Assembly (NCBI GenBank): GCA_030524525.1
Contig: JAUNGI010000009.1
Span: 1-64,000 of the forward strand
DNA: 64,000 nt
Reading direction: 5' to 3'
DNA from: Lachnospiraceae bacterium
GTDB taxonomy: Bacteria; Bacillota; Clostridia; Lachnospirales; Lachnospiraceae
The stretch's first letter is position 1, and the number at the start of each line of letters is the position of its first letter. Below, in pieces: positions 25,082 through 34,819 of this stretch. Under the pieces are notes generated by a model, which was not told the origin of the DNA, ran no database searches, and worked only from the letters and a program-made list of their open reading frames with translations. Made by a program: the position numbers and the translations under genes.

Positions 25082-26833
25082 TCACCCCGGCAGACTGTCC
25101 TCCACGCACAGCGCTCCCCAGCCCGCCTGCGGGTTGGGCCACTCCGTAAAGCCCGGCAGCCGCCGCGCGCCCTGAATCAGGTAGGCTTTCAGCTTCTCCC
25201 CATAGAGAAACGGATCGTTCCCCTTGACGATCCCCCATTCAAGCAGAAGCGCCGCCCCGCCGGTCACAAAGGGCGCGGCGAACGAGGTCCCGGACCTTCT
25301 CGTGTAACCGCCGCCGGGACTCGCCGTCAGCACATCGACCCCCGGCGCGCAGAGATCGGGCTTTCTGCCGCCGCCCCGCAGAAGGCCCTGTCCGCTGAAG
25401 GACGCAAAGCGTCCGGTCGCCGCGTTGTAGGCGGAGACCGAGATCACCCGCTCGGCGGTGGAAGGGATCGTCAATGTCGTTTCCGGAGACGGACGCAGAA
25501 ATTCCGTCGTTCGGTTGGTCGCCTCCGCCACCGGAAGCCACAGGTCCACGTTGCCCTCCAAGATGCGCTCCGGCGCAAAGCGAAGCGTCCAGACGCCTCC
25601 GGTCAGGACGTCCCCGGCGGCGGGGATCAGCTCCAAAAGCAGCTCCTGCTGCGTCGAATCCGGCTTGGGATCGGCATAGTAATAGATCAGCTGCGTCCGC
25701 CCCAGCACGGCGCTTACGGTCTCGTCCGCGGGAATCAGACGGACGCTCTCTCCGGACGGAGCTTCCAGCGTGATTTGGAAACGGTCGAAATAGTTTTTCC
25801 AGACCTGCAGGCGGATGCCGGTCTCCCCCGCCGATACCGCGAACGACACCTCCTGCTCCGCCTCGCCGAGCTGTACGAACGCATGTCTGCCGGTCACGCC
25901 CTCGTTGCCGGAGCCGACGACGATGCTGCACCGGTAGCTCCGCGCCGCCTGATCCAAAAAGCCCTCCAGCAGGGAGCTGCCCGTATGGGAGCCGTAGTTG
26001 TTTCCGTAGCTGATGTTGACGGCGATCGGCTTCTCCGCCGTTCCCGCCACCCGCAGGCAGAAATCCACCGCCATCATCAGGCTCGTCGTTTTGGCAAAGC
26101 CGCGTTCCTCTCCGGCGGAGAGCCGCACGACCACAAGCTGCGCCTCCGGCGCCATTCCCCGGTTCGCGCCGCCGGAAGCCCGCCCGTTCCCCGCGGCGAT
26201 CCCGGCGACCCCGGTGCCGTGTCCCGTGCTGTCAACACTCAGAAGCGTTCCGGCGGGGGCGACTCTGCGGCTGCCTGCCGCCGACTCCGCCAGCGCCGCG
26301 TTGATCGCGGATTCGGTGTAGATCTGTCCGAGCCCGTAGCGATTCGCGCCGTTTCCGACCACCTGATCCCAAAGCGCCAGAATGCGGGTCGTGCCGTCCG
26401 CGTTGCGAAAATCCGGATGGCGATAGTCGATCCCGGAATCGGGAACGCCGATCAGCACCCCCGCCCCGAACAGACGTTGGCTCTCCGGAAGCCGGCTGCT
26501 CTGGACGCCCTCGACGCAGGAGACCCTGCGTCCCACCGCCACCGAGGTGTAAAGCAGCGTCGGCTTTTCCACAAACAGCACCTGCGGAAAGTCGGTCAGC
26601 TGCCCGATCAGCTCCTCCTCGATCGTCAGAATGGCATATTGCCCCAAAAGAACGACCATCTCCGCCGAAAGCTGCCGCGCGACCTCCTCAATATCCCCGT
26701 AATAATTGACGATCAGCTGCCAACGGTTGGTCAGCGGCTCATAGCCCACGTTCAGATCGGGCGTTTCCTCCCGCTGTTCCTCGGACAGCGAAAGCGCCAG
26801 CCGCAGTTGATTTTCCAGTTTTTCTTCCTGCAT
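25082..26833 (-). CDS. subtilisin-family (S8) serine protease, Csp-like
   Basis: 583 residues. The triad is intact: GVPDSGIDYRHPDF (Asp), DSTGHGTGVAGI (His) and RRSGTSFAAPFVTG (Ser), with the oxyanion Asn in VGSGNEG. A ~100-residue N-terminal prodomain and a large insertion between the oxyanion segment and the serine match the clostridial Csp-like group, whose best-known members process spore cortex lytic enzymes. There is no signal peptide. A germination role is possible but not proven here. I chose the ATG at 26833 (MQEEKLENQ), which fits the family start and has GGGGAC upstream; the frame stays open to 26992. Confidence 0.85.
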   Translation of the reverse strand: MQEEKLENQLRLALSLSEEQREETPDLNVGYEPLTNRWQLIVNYYGDIEEVARQLSAEMVVLLGQYAILTIEEELIGQLTDFPQVLFVEKPTLLYTSVAVGRRVSCVEGVQSSRLPESQRLFGAGVLIGVPDSGIDYRHPDFRNADGTTRILALWDQVVGNGANRYGLGQIYTESAINAALAESAAGSRRVAPAGTLLSVDSTGHGTGVAGIAAGNGRASGGANRGMAPEAQLVVVRLSAGEERGFAKTTSLMMAVDFCLRVAGTAEKPIAVNISYGNNYGSHTGSSLLEGFLDQAARSYRCSIVVGSGNEGVTGRHAFVQLGEAEQEVSFAVSAGETGIRLQVWKNYFDRFQITLEAPSGESVRLIPADETVSAVLGRTQLIYYYADPKPDSTQQELLLELIPAAGDVLTGGVWTLRFAPERILEGNVDLWLPVAEATNRTTEFLRPSPETTLTIPSTAERVISVSAYNAATGRFASFSGQGLLRGGGRKPDLCAPGVDVLTASPGGGYTRRSGTSFAAPFVTGGAALLLEWGIVKGNDPFLYGEKLKAYLIQGARRLPGFTEWPNPQAGWGALCVEDSLPG

Positions 26834-26931
26834 TCCAAAGTCCCCAACGCTTTTTTTCATTGTATGCGGCGTCCCGCCGCGAAAATCCGAAAGAAATTGC
26901 CGGAAACGGAAATCTTTTCGAAGATACCGGA

Positions 26932-26983
26932 TTGCGAAATCTTTCCAGTTCATGTATAATAAAAACAGCGCAGTCTGTACTGC
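26932..26983 (+). promoter_or_regulatory. promoter and palindrome upstream of cellobiose phosphorylase
   Basis: TTGCGA (26932-26937), 17 bp, TATAAT (26955-26960). Ten bp downstream, GCAGT-ctgt-ACTGC (26970-26983) is a perfect inverted repeat at the expected transcript start, a plausible repressor site. The promoter lies over the upstream frame extension of the divergent protease, which supports the shorter protease start. Confidence 0.75.
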
Positions 26984-27023
26984 TATGTGCAACTATATTA
27001 TGTAAGATGCAGGAGGTTACCAG

Positions 27024-29531
27024 ATGAAGTTTGGTTATTTTGACGATGCCAACCGAGAGTATGTCATCACTTCACCGAGAACGCCTTATCCGTGGATTAA
27101 CTATCTGGGGACGCAGGGCTTCTTTTCCCTTATTTCCAACACCGCCGGCGGCTATTCCTTCTATAAGGACGCACGCCTTCGCCGTATTACCCGTTATCGC
27201 TACAACAACGTACCGATCGACATGGGCGGCAGATACTTTTACATCAACGACAACGGTCATGTATGGAACGCCGGCTGGAGCCCGGTAAAAACCGAGCTGG
27301 ACAGCTACGAGTGCCGCCACGGCATGGGCTACACAAAGATCAGCGGTTCCTCCAAGGGCGTACAGGCCGATCTGACCTTCTTCGTACCGCAGGATTTCAA
27401 CGGCGAGATCCAGAAGGTCGTACTTACGAACAACTCGTCCGAAACCAAGGCGCTCAAGCTCACCAGCTTACAGGAATGGTGCCTGTGGGACGCCAACGAC
27501 GATACGACCAACTTCCAGAGAAACTTCAACACCGGCGAGGTGGAAATCCTCGGCTCCACGATCTTCCACAAGACCGAGTACAAGGAGCGCCGCGACCACT
27601 TCGCGTTCTATACGGTCAACGCCCCGATCCAAGGCTTCGACACCGATCGCGAAAGCTTCCTTGGACTGTACAACGGCTTCGATCATCCGCAGACCGTATT
27701 TGCCGGAAAGCCGAACAATTCCGTCGCTATGGGCTGGTCGCCGATCGCATCGCATTATCTTGAGCTGACGCTCGCCCCCGGCGAAAGCAAAACCTATGTT
27801 TTCTGTCTGGGCTATGTGGAAATGCCGGTCGAGGAAAAATTCGACACGTCCGGAAACTACGAGGGGCTGATCGACAGCATCGGCTACAAGAAGAACGTCA
27901 TCAACAAGACCAAGGCAAACGAAATGATGGCAATGTGCGACACGACCGAAAAGGCGGACGCGCTGTTCGCCGCCCTCAAGGAGCATTGGAACAGCCTGCT
28001 CGGACAGTACGCCGTGAAGTCGCCCGACGAAAAGCTCGACCGCATGGTAAACATCTGGAACCAGTATCAGTGTATGGTAACGTTCAACATGTCCCGTTCC
28101 GCTTCCTACTTCGAGTCGGGAATCGGCCGCGGCATGGGCTTCCGCGACAGCAATCAGGATCTGCTCGGCTTCGTTCATCAGATCCCGGAGCGCGCAAGAG
28201 AGAGAATTCTCGATCTGGCGGCTACGATGCTGCGCGACGGCGGCGCATATCATCAGTACCAGCCGTTAACCAAGCGCGGAAACCATGAGCTTGGCTCCAA
28301 CTTCAACGACGACCCGCTCTGGATGATCCTTGCGGTTGCCGCATACATCAAGGAGACCGGCGATCAGGGCATCCTCGACGAGGTCATTCCGTACGAGAAC
28401 AACGACGAGCTGAAAAGCACGCTTTTGGATCACTTGGAAAAGGCGTTCAACCATGTCTGCACAAAGATCGGCCCGCACAAGCTTCCTCTGAGCGGACGCG
28501 CGGACTGGAACGACTGTCTGAACCTCTCCTGCTTCTCGGACAAGCCGGGCGAGTCCTTCCAGACCTACAACAACAAGGAGATCTTCCCGGACGCTCCGTT
28601 CTACAGCCAGACCGCAGAATCCGTCATGATCGCGGCAATGTTCTGCTACATCGGACCGGAATACGCGGCAATGTGCCGCCTGAAGGGTCTTGAGGACGAG
28701 GCGAAGAGAGCCGAAGCCAAGATCGCGGAAATGACCGCAGCCACCGAGCAGTACGGCTACGACGGCGCATGGTTCCTCCGCGCATACGACCATTACGGCA
28801 ACAAGGTCGGTTCCGCGGAATGCGAAGAGGGCAAGATCTTCATCGAGCCGCAGGGCTGGGCGGTTCTGGCAGGGATCGGCAAGGACAAGGGCTATGACCT
28901 CAAGACGCTGGAAAGCGTTGACAAATACCTGAACTGCGAACACGGTCTCGTACTGAACAACCCGGCGTTTACCAAATACTATGTCGAGTACGGGGAAATT
29001 TCCACCTATCCGGGCGGCTATAAGGAAAACGCAGGTATCTTCTGCCACAACAACGCATGGATCATCTGCGCCGAGGCTGCCGTCGGACACGGCGACAAGG
29101 CGTTTGAGTACTACTCGAAGATCGCTCCGGCGTTCCGCGAGGAGAAGTACAACGAGCTGCACAGAACCGAGCCGTACGTTTACGCCCAGATGATCGCCGG
29201 CAAGGACGCAAGACCGCACCAGTTCGGCGAGGCAAAGAACTCGTGGCTGACCGGTACCGCCGCATGGAACTTCGTGGCAGTATCGCAGTTCATCCTCGGC
29301 GTGCAGCCGCAGTATAACGGTCTGATGATCAATCCGTCCATCCCGAAGGCTTGGGACGGCTTTGAGATCTCCCGTCTGTTCCGCGGCGGCGTTTACGAGA
29401 TCACCGTAAAGAACCCGAACCACGTTTCGCAGGGCGTCGTTTCCATGACCGTGGACGGCAAGGCGGTAGACGGCAACGTCATTCCGGTGCTCGGCGAAGG
29501 AACGCATAAGGTCGAGGTCGTACTCGGATAA
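27024..29531 (+). CDS. cbp: cellobiose phosphorylase (GH94)
   Basis: The 835-residue protein begins [20 protein letters not shown] and continues [20 protein letters not shown], the signature start of clostridial cellobiose phosphorylases. [11 protein letters not shown] holds the general-acid Asp of GH94, and the late [16 protein letters not shown] segment is also typical. It splits cellobiose with phosphate into glucose 1-phosphate and glucose in the cytoplasm, saving ATP during growth on cellulose products. AGGAGG precedes the ATG. It is transcribed alone: its own promoter, a possible operator and a long terminator. Codon use is strongly biased, as in a highly expressed gene. Confidence 0.93.
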   Translation: MKFGYFDDANREYVITSPRTPYPWINYLGTQGFFSLISNTAGGYSFYKDARLRRITRYRYNNVPIDMGGRYFYINDNGHVWNAGWSPVKTELDSYECRHGMGYTKISGSSKGVQADLTFFVPQDFNGEIQKVVLTNNSSETKALKLTSLQEWCLWDANDDTTNFQRNFNTGEVEILGSTIFHKTEYKERRDHFAFYTVNAPIQGFDTDRESFLGLYNGFDHPQTVFAGKPNNSVAMGWSPIASHYLELTLAPGESKTYVFCLGYVEMPVEEKFDTSGNYEGLIDSIGYKKNVINKTKANEMMAMCDTTEKADALFAALKEHWNSLLGQYAVKSPDEKLDRMVNIWNQYQCMVTFNMSRSASYFESGIGRGMGFRDSNQDLLGFVHQIPERARERILDLAATMLRDGGAYHQYQPLTKRGNHELGSNFNDDPLWMILAVAAYIKETGDQGILDEVIPYENNDELKSTLLDHLEKAFNHVCTKIGPHKLPLSGRADWNDCLNLSCFSDKPGESFQTYNNKEIFPDAPFYSQTAESVMIAAMFCYIGPEYAAMCRLKGLEDEAKRAEAKIAEMTAATEQYGYDGAWFLRAYDHYGNKVGSAECEEGKIFIEPQGWAVLAGIGKDKGYDLKTLESVDKYLNCEHGLVLNNPAFTKYYVEYGEISTYPGGYKENAGIFCHNNAWIICAEAAVGHGDKAFEYYSKIAPAFREEKYNELHRTEPYVYAQMIAGKDARPHQFGEAKNSWLTGTAAWNFVAVSQFILGVQPQYNGLMINPSIPKAWDGFEISRLFRGGVYEITVKNPNHVSQGVVSMTVDGKAVDGNVIPVLGEGTHKVEVVLG

Positions 29532-29545
29532 AAACAGGATGCAGA

Positions 29546-29622
29546 CCCCCCCTTCGAAAGCCTGATATGCTCCCTGTCAAGTAGACAGGGAGCATATCAA
29601 AAGCCTCGAAGGGGGTTTTTTT
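29546..29622 (+). terminator. long terminator of cellobiose phosphorylase
   Basis: A two-part stem: outer CCCCCTTCGA pairs with TCGAAGGGGG (29606-29615), inner 15-bp perfect arms 29564-29578/29584-29598 with a 5-nt loop, then seven T. The T-run overlaps the stop codon of the convergent gene at 29621. There is no T-run for the minus strand, so it acts in one direction. Confidence 0.9.
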
Positions 29623-32524
29623 AATAATTAAAGAACGGATCGCCGCCGCCTGCGGTTATGTGTCGACCGATCTCGATCATCTGATTTTGCGGATCTCCTA
29701 CTTTGACCTTGCAGAGGATCCCGTCATTGTTCTCATAGGTAGATACATATACATATCCGTCATAGACGGCAAACAGACCTGACGGCTTATACAGATATCC
29801 ATAATCCACCGTACCGACAATACGGAGCTCATTGCTCTCCTTATCCTTTTCCACCGTATACGCCCGAAGCGGCTTGTTATAATCATACGAATCGCTGAGC
29901 TGCCACAGCGTCCAAGTGCCGTCCTCATTCTCCGACACCTTGACCTCCGCTCCGTAGGATATGTCCTCCATCTCCTTTTCGAAAGCAAGTCTTGTGAGCG
30001 GCACGTCCGCGCTTCCATCCGTGCTGAGCTCGCCGGTCTTGGTATTATAGGTTACCAAGTCAGGCATCTGAAAGCCGCTGTTCGATACGGTCCAGCTAAT
30101 CTTATCGTCCTCTACATAAAAATCCATGGCTCCCCAACTCATATACGGATCGTTTGCCGATTTTCCCTGCATCAGGATCCGTTTACCGCTTCCGTCCTTT
30201 TCGCAGACTCCGAGTCGGAAGATGCAGTCCGAGGTTCCGCTTGTTTTTTCGCAATAATATATCTTACCGCAGCAATAAGCAAAGCTTGCCGTGCTATATC
30301 CATCGCCGTCGTCAAATATATCCAAAAGCTGAATTCCCTCGCTCTCATTTATATGACGCGTTCTGAGCGAATACAATTTTCCATCAATAACTCCCATTAC
30401 GCTTGCGGAGGCAAAGCCGCCGGAGCCGAGGTATGCCGTTGGTACCGAAACCGAACCTCCCGGTTCTCCTGTCGCCCCGACTTCATCCTCACCGTCCACG
30501 GTTGGAGAGGTGAACCGCAGACTGACGCTTGCCTTATAGTCGCTCACATATGCGATCCAGCCGTCCGGTTCCAGAACCGGCACATAGAGATTCGCATAGC
30601 TTCCGCCCGGCGTACCATCGAAATACCCGATTTTCTCCCTATTTATGTCATATACGGCACATTGCGCGTCATTCACGGGAGACTCATCCGCCTCTTTGAG
30701 GACCTGACCGCCGACATTCAGATACAGGGGCTTTACACACTGCTCTATAACTGCCGTATCGTCCATTTTAAGAAGTCTTTGGTACTTATCGTACAGGTTT
30801 TCGTGATAATTCTCAAAGTTATAATTGGAAGACAGGATCGCCATCTTCTCAAGCAGGAACTCCATCTGTTCCTTATGCGGTTCCATCTCGGTCTCGTCCA
30901 TATAAAGGGCTGCCGTTGCCGTATTCCTTGATATATAACACGTCTTAAGATAGACGTATGCGGCGTCCATCATATACCGGAACCCTTCCTGATCCGCATT
31001 TCGAGGTTTGTATTTTTTAAGAACCGCCTTGAGGACTCTCTCCGTATCGCTTTGAAGCGGTATCGAGAGCATGCTCACTTGAAAGCTGTGCGTCGCCTCA
31101 ACTCCGTCCGCCATAAAGGGAACCAAATGCGACGACAGCCGTACAAGGGAAAACGCCGGGCAGGATTGGGTAAGTCCGTCTAAGATCCAGCCGCCGAAGT
31201 TCTTTCTCACATAATCCGATACGGAATACTCCACCATACCGCTCCGCATATATTCTGCATATTCCACAATCTCGTCAAGAACAATGCCGTCGGTGTAGTT
31301 GAGATATTCCTTATTTGCCCTGATCGTGTCTATCCCGTTTGCGCTGATCTCATCGACCGAAGCATAAGTAACCATGGTGGAGAGTACGCCCAGCAGGGCG
31401 GACAGCGCGTTTACGGCGGTACCGATATTCTCCCCCGTCGCGGATATCCGGTCCTTTTCCATCTTTAACGAATTTAGCCGGTCCAGCGCCTCTTTATACC
31501 ATTGCGTATCGTTTGCGGTGACAACCGTCTTTCCTGCCTCGTCCAGCGCCTTTTCCGCCGCCGCAAGATCAAGGTCAAGCTCCGCATCCGCCCTCATTCC
31601 AATGCACGTAACCGCCCAATTCACAAGATCGGAAGCCCCGTTTGTGGCCTCCTTTGTTATCTTGACCGTTTCGTCAGGAAGCGCCACCATAAGATCCACC
31701 GTCAGGTCGTCCGCGATCTGTCTTATCAGCTTTTCCTTTGCTTCTTCCTCCTTGCCTATAGCCGAGAGCGCCACCGCGCCCCATGCGGTCGCATCCCCGT
31801 CAAGCATCTTTGCCGCGATCTGCGCAGCGGCGGCAGTACCGGACAGCAGCGCCAGATTATCGCTCTGATATGCCGTCATAAGGTCTGCGCTGTTATAATA
31901 CAAATACGACAGTACGTCGATCGCCGTTTCCTCAGGGGCATATACGGTGACGAACGCTTCGCCGTCTATCGTTTCGGTATGCATTCCCAGATCAAACATG
32001 ATCGCCAAGTCCTGAAAAGGGACCCATACCTTATCCTTGTAAAAAATAGGAGCGGCGGAAAGCTTGATGCTTACCGAATCAAAGGTATCGTTCCAAAAAT
32101 CAGCTCCGAGGAAAAACTGCGCCTCCGTTGTCCCGCAGCTAAGCGCAAGCGAGCGTTCATAGGCATATATAAGTCTTGTGGTGCCGCCCTTTTTCATGGA
32201 AAGTCCAAGGATGCCTTCTATATCGTCGTCGGAGATAAAGAGGTGTCCGCCTGCCACAAGCACCGGCACAAGAGCAAGCGCCATCGCCTTTTCCCCGTTT
32301 TCGGACCGCCCGGCCTCATACTTTACGGGAAGATATCCGTAATATCCGTCCGCCTCGGGATCGTAACCACTGACGTCCCCGCCAATCGGAATATTTACGC
32401 CTGTCTGCTGTGTCTGGCTGCCGGGGTCAGCGGCAGCGGCAGCCGTATTTGTCGGGGCAATGGACGCTGCAAATAATGCAAGCAGGAGCATGATTGCCAT
32501 GATTTTCTTCGTAATATTTTTCAT
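29621..32524 (-). CDS. secreted copper-amine-oxidase-N-like surface protein
   Basis: 967 residues with a signal peptide (MKNITKKIMAIMLLLALFAA, then a TNTAAAA cleavage area). Residues ~140-210 (FYKDKVWVPFQDLAIMFDLGMHTETIDGEAFVTVYAP) match the copper amine oxidase N-terminal-like domain, a common cell-surface module in Clostridia. The middle is helical. The last ~270 residues have repeated strand motifs (GKLYSLRTR, GKIYYCEKTSG, GYVYVSTYEN), suggesting a beta-propeller like DUF5050. No enzyme function can be assigned. It follows the membrane protein at 32535 by 10 bp. Confidence 0.7.
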   Translation of the reverse strand: MKNITKKIMAIMLLLALFAASIAPTNTAAAAADPGSQTQQTGVNIPIGGDVSGYDPEADGYYGYLPVKYEAGRSENGEKAMALALVPVLVAGGHLFISDDDIEGILGLSMKKGGTTRLIYAYERSLALSCGTTEAQFFLGADFWNDTFDSVSIKLSAAPIFYKDKVWVPFQDLAIMFDLGMHTETIDGEAFVTVYAPEETAIDVLSYLYYNSADLMTAYQSDNLALLSGTAAAAQIAAKMLDGDATAWGAVALSAIGKEEEAKEKLIRQIADDLTVDLMVALPDETVKITKEATNGASDLVNWAVTCIGMRADAELDLDLAAAEKALDEAGKTVVTANDTQWYKEALDRLNSLKMEKDRISATGENIGTAVNALSALLGVLSTMVTYASVDEISANGIDTIRANKEYLNYTDGIVLDEIVEYAEYMRSGMVEYSVSDYVRKNFGGWILDGLTQSCPAFSLVRLSSHLVPFMADGVEATHSFQVSMLSIPLQSDTERVLKAVLKKYKPRNADQEGFRYMMDAAYVYLKTCYISRNTATAALYMDETEMEPHKEQMEFLLEKMAILSSNYNFENYHENLYDKYQRLLKMDDTAVIEQCVKPLYLNVGGQVLKEADESPVNDAQCAVYDINREKIGYFDGTPGGSYANLYVPVLEPDGWIAYVSDYKASVSLRFTSPTVDGEDEVGATGEPGGSVSVPTAYLGSGGFASASVMGVIDGKLYSLRTRHINESEGIQLLDIFDDGDGYSTASFAYCCGKIYYCEKTSGTSDCIFRLGVCEKDGSGKRILMQGKSANDPYMSWGAMDFYVEDDKISWTVSNSGFQMPDLVTYNTKTGELSTDGSADVPLTRLAFEKEMEDISYGAEVKVSENEDGTWTLWQLSDSYDYNKPLRAYTVEKDKESNELRIVGTVDYGYLYKPSGLFAVYDGYVYVSTYENNDGILCKVKVGDPQNQMIEIGRHITAGGGDPFFNY

Positions 32525-32534
32525 AATCCCCCTC

Positions 32535-33218
32535 CTACTGCTCCGCCGTCTGCATGGCGTCACTGAGGATGCTGAGCATACCTCCATACAGCGCATCCAA
32601 AAACGCAAACGACAGCTCCAGCTTATAGCCTCGGTCAAGCTCTACGATCTGCGCCTTTACGGTAACGCTTCTCGTCTCATAGCCGCCTGCCTTCAATGCG
32701 GCATCCAACTCATCCAAAAGCGCAAGCTGATCGGCATCGGCGTCCATCCCTGAGATTATGCTCGCCATGTCCGGTCCCGTGATTTCAAATTCCACGGTTT
32801 GCCCGTCCTCTACTTTATCGGGAAGCTTATATTGAACATCCGTATACGGTAATATTATAGAGGTTACCGTTGGGGGCTGCGCTTCCTCAGCGGGATCAAG
32901 ATCAATCATATCGCTGTAGCGTTCCTCGATCAACGCTCGGATTTCTTCCGTATCAAGCGCGATCTCGTCCCCCTCCTTCTCTTGGTTCTTCTCCCCCGGT
33001 CTGCCAAACACAAGCCCTTCCGCAAGCGCCGAGTCGTCTCCTTTTTTCCACTGCGCCGTCCACTCCTCCAAGCTTGCCTCCAGCTGTTCTTCCGCTCCGT
33101 CAGAGTGGTCTTTCGTAAGAACGACCCCCAGCACTGCTCCCGCCGTCGCCGCGATAAGGATAGCGGGAATCGCTATTCGCCATAGTTTTTTATGTTTCTT
33201 TTCCTTTATGCCGTTCAT
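32535..33218 (-). CDS. membrane-anchored protein, partner of the 29621 surface protein
   Basis: 227 residues: basic start MNGIKEKKHKKLWR, one transmembrane segment (IAIPAILIAATAGAVLGVVL), then an acidic extracellular part with regular strands (TVEFEITGPDM, SVTVKAQIVELDRGYKLELSF). No family is recognised. It is the first gene of a two-gene operon, 10 bp before the large surface protein, which suggests that the two work together at the cell surface. The ATG at 33218 has a purine-rich AAGAAGG very close to it. Confidence 0.65.
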   Translation of the reverse strand: MNGIKEKKHKKLWRIAIPAILIAATAGAVLGVVLTKDHSDGAEEQLEASLEEWTAQWKKGDDSALAEGLVFGRPGEKNQEKEGDEIALDTEEIRALIEERYSDMIDLDPAEEAQPPTVTSIILPYTDVQYKLPDKVEDGQTVEFEITGPDMASIISGMDADADQLALLDELDAALKAGGYETRSVTVKAQIVELDRGYKLELSFAFLDALYGGMLSILSDAMQTAEQ

Positions 33219-33335
33219 AGCCTTCTTTGTTCCTTTCCAAAGTACTAAGGGCAGCTTACGAGAACAAAGCTTCTCGCAGCGCAGGCTTCTCCCCATGAGC
33301 GGGCAGCGGCAGCTGCGTATCCCCGGAAAATTATA

Positions 33336-34421
33336 TTACAGAACCTCCTCAAACTCAAGATTTTTCCGCTTCCGCTGCGCCTTGTCCCGGTACATCGCCC
33401 GATCCGCTTCCCGCACAAGCTCCGCCAAACTGCCGCCGTCCCCGTAGGCATAGCCCACCGCCGCCGAAAGCGGCAGCTCCGAAGCCAGCGCCTTTGTCTC
33501 AACGCACTGCCTCCAGCACGCCAGCAGAAGCTTCGCCTCTTCCTCGGAGGCGTCCGACAGAACGAGTACGAATTCGTCGCCGCCGATGCGATAGCCCGCG
33601 CAGCGCGGATTCATGATCGCCGAGATGCTTTCGGCGATCTCACGGATCAGAACGTCTCCGCATTCGTGCCCCATCCGGTCGTTGACATGCTTCAAGTCGT
33701 TGACGTCCCAGAAAAAGACGGCGATCCGCTTCTTGTCCCATCTTCCCGAAGCGCAGTCCTCCATATATTTATTTCGGTTATACAGCCCGGTCATAATGTC
33801 TGCCTCGGCAATGCGCCTGCTTTGCAGATTTTTCTCCACAAGCTGCCCGATCATCCCGGATATCCGGTTCAGAACCATCCCCAGAAGAAGCATAACGGCG
33901 CACCGCGGCAGCAGAGAATACAGTTCGAAAAGCAGCCGCTCCCCTTCCTTTAGCCCGCACAGCCAAGCCGCGCCCACCGCTCCCGCCATCCCCAGAAGGC
34001 TGGCGGCATATGTAAAGAGCCGCATTCTCCGGCTTCCGTAAAGGGAACAGTACAGGATGGGCAGCACGTTCAGCAGCCACACGGGGACGCACAGAGCGGT
34101 CTCGACTGCGGCGAGCATCATCACAGTTATGCTCATCAAAAAATATTTAATCTTCGGCTCGGAAAGCTCGGCATTTCCGCAGACTCCAAGCGCCAGCAGA
34201 AAAAGCAGCAGAGCAAAGCAAAACGCGCCAAAGGCGAGCCGCCCGCTGCCGCCCAAGGCAGGAAGCAGGCTCCAAACAGCCAGAAACCCGAACAGCAGGA
34301 GCGTAGGGAGCAGAAGCTTCAGCAGCAGCCGGTTTGCCTGTGCTTCCGATTCTTCCTCATAGATTGCCGAGGACTGTTCACCGCATATCCAACCGCCGTT
34401 TTTTGCTCTCTTTTGCTTCAT
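33336..34421 (-). CDS. membrane diguanylate cyclase (GGDEF)
   Basis: 361 residues. About six transmembrane segments fill residues ~25-190. A GGDEF domain follows (ADIMTGLYNRNKYMEDC, FWDVNDLKHVNDRMGHECGD, YRIGGDEFVLVLSD). The RIGGDEF loop is intact, so it should make cyclic di-GMP from GTP. The RxxD inhibitory site five residues before it is absent (NPRC), so product inhibition of the usual kind is not expected. Start at 34421 or the in-frame codon at 34481. It is divergent from a small XRE regulator that shares its promoter region. Confidence 0.88.
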   Translation of the reverse strand: MKQKRAKNGGWICGEQSSAIYEEESEAQANRLLLKLLLPTLLLFGFLAVWSLLPALGGSGRLAFGAFCFALLLFLLALGVCGNAELSEPKIKYFLMSITVMMLAAVETALCVPVWLLNVLPILYCSLYGSRRMRLFTYAASLLGMAGAVGAAWLCGLKEGERLLFELYSLLPRCAVMLLLGMVLNRISGMIGQLVEKNLQSRRIAEADIMTGLYNRNKYMEDCASGRWDKKRIAVFFWDVNDLKHVNDRMGHECGDVLIREIAESISAIMNPRCAGYRIGGDEFVLVLSDASEEEAKLLLACWRQCVETKALASELPLSAAVGYAYGDGGSLAELVREADRAMYRDKAQRKRKNLEFEEVL

Positions 34422-34471
34422 TCGCCGTGTGCCCCCTTGCCGTCTGCATTTTCCGGTTTTTTCACGCATAT

Positions 34472-34526
34472 AAGGTATCACATTTCGAGATACTTTTCAA
34501 TATCTCATTCTGAGATTTTATATAAT
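34472..34526. promoter_or_regulatory. divergent promoter region with GAGATA palindrome
   Basis: GAGATA (34487-34492) and TATCTC (34501-34506) form a perfect inverted repeat with an 8-bp spacer; a third half-site GAGAT follows at 34512. Minus strand: TTGAAA (34495-34500), 17 bp, TACCTT (34472-34477) for the cyclase. Plus strand: -10 TATAAT at 34521-34526 for the XRE gene, with no clear -35. The palindrome overlaps both, as expected for the XRE protein acting as repressor. Confidence 0.6.
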
Positions 34527-34555
34527 CCCCTATATGCTTTCAGGGAGATTTGAGA

Positions 34556-34774
34556 ATGCGACTTCGAGATATCAGAGAAGACCGGGACATTTCGCAAAAA
34601 ACGGTTGCGGAATTCCTTCATGTAAAACAAAATACCTATTCGCAGTATGAAACCGGACACCGCCAACTGCCGATCGAGTTTCTGATCCGGCTGGCGGTCT
34701 ATTTTGACACCTCCACAGACTATATTCTGGAGCTTACCGACGATCCGAAGCCTTACCCCAAAAAAAGCCGATAG
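34556..34774 (+). CDS. small XRE-family regulator
   Basis: A 72-residue Cro/C1 protein that is almost only the HTH: RLRDIREDRDISQKTVAEFL, then VKQNTYSQYETGHRQLP and DTSTDYILELTDDP. GGGAG precedes the ATG at 34556. It is divergent from the diguanylate cyclase, with the GAGATA palindrome between them, so it probably controls itself and the cyclase; this is inferred from position. Confidence 0.88.
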   Translation: MRLRDIREDRDISQKTVAEFLHVKQNTYSQYETGHRQLPIEFLIRLAVYFDTSTDYILELTDDPKPYPKKSR

Positions 34775-34806
34775 CCCGTTGGAGCTTCCTCCGGCTATCG
34801 GCTTTT
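34763..34806. terminator. bidirectional terminator between XRE and TVP38 genes
   Basis: AAAAGCCGATAGCC (34763-34776) pairs perfectly with GGCTATCGGCTTTT (34793-34806). The A-run and T-run on the two sides let it serve both convergent genes; it overlaps the XRE stop region. Confidence 0.85.
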
Positions 34807-34819
34807 CTCTTTTCGCTTT

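Noticed and set aside
25082..26833. Inactive Csp pseudoprotease (bile-acid germinant sensor type)
   Set aside because: Asp, His and Ser catalytic residues are all present in their motifs, so it should be an active protease.
25016..26959. 647-codon plus-strand open frame
   Set aside because: Complement of the subtilase gene, which has an intact catalytic triad; the plus-strand frame is Arg/Pro-rich without domain content. An artefact of high GC.
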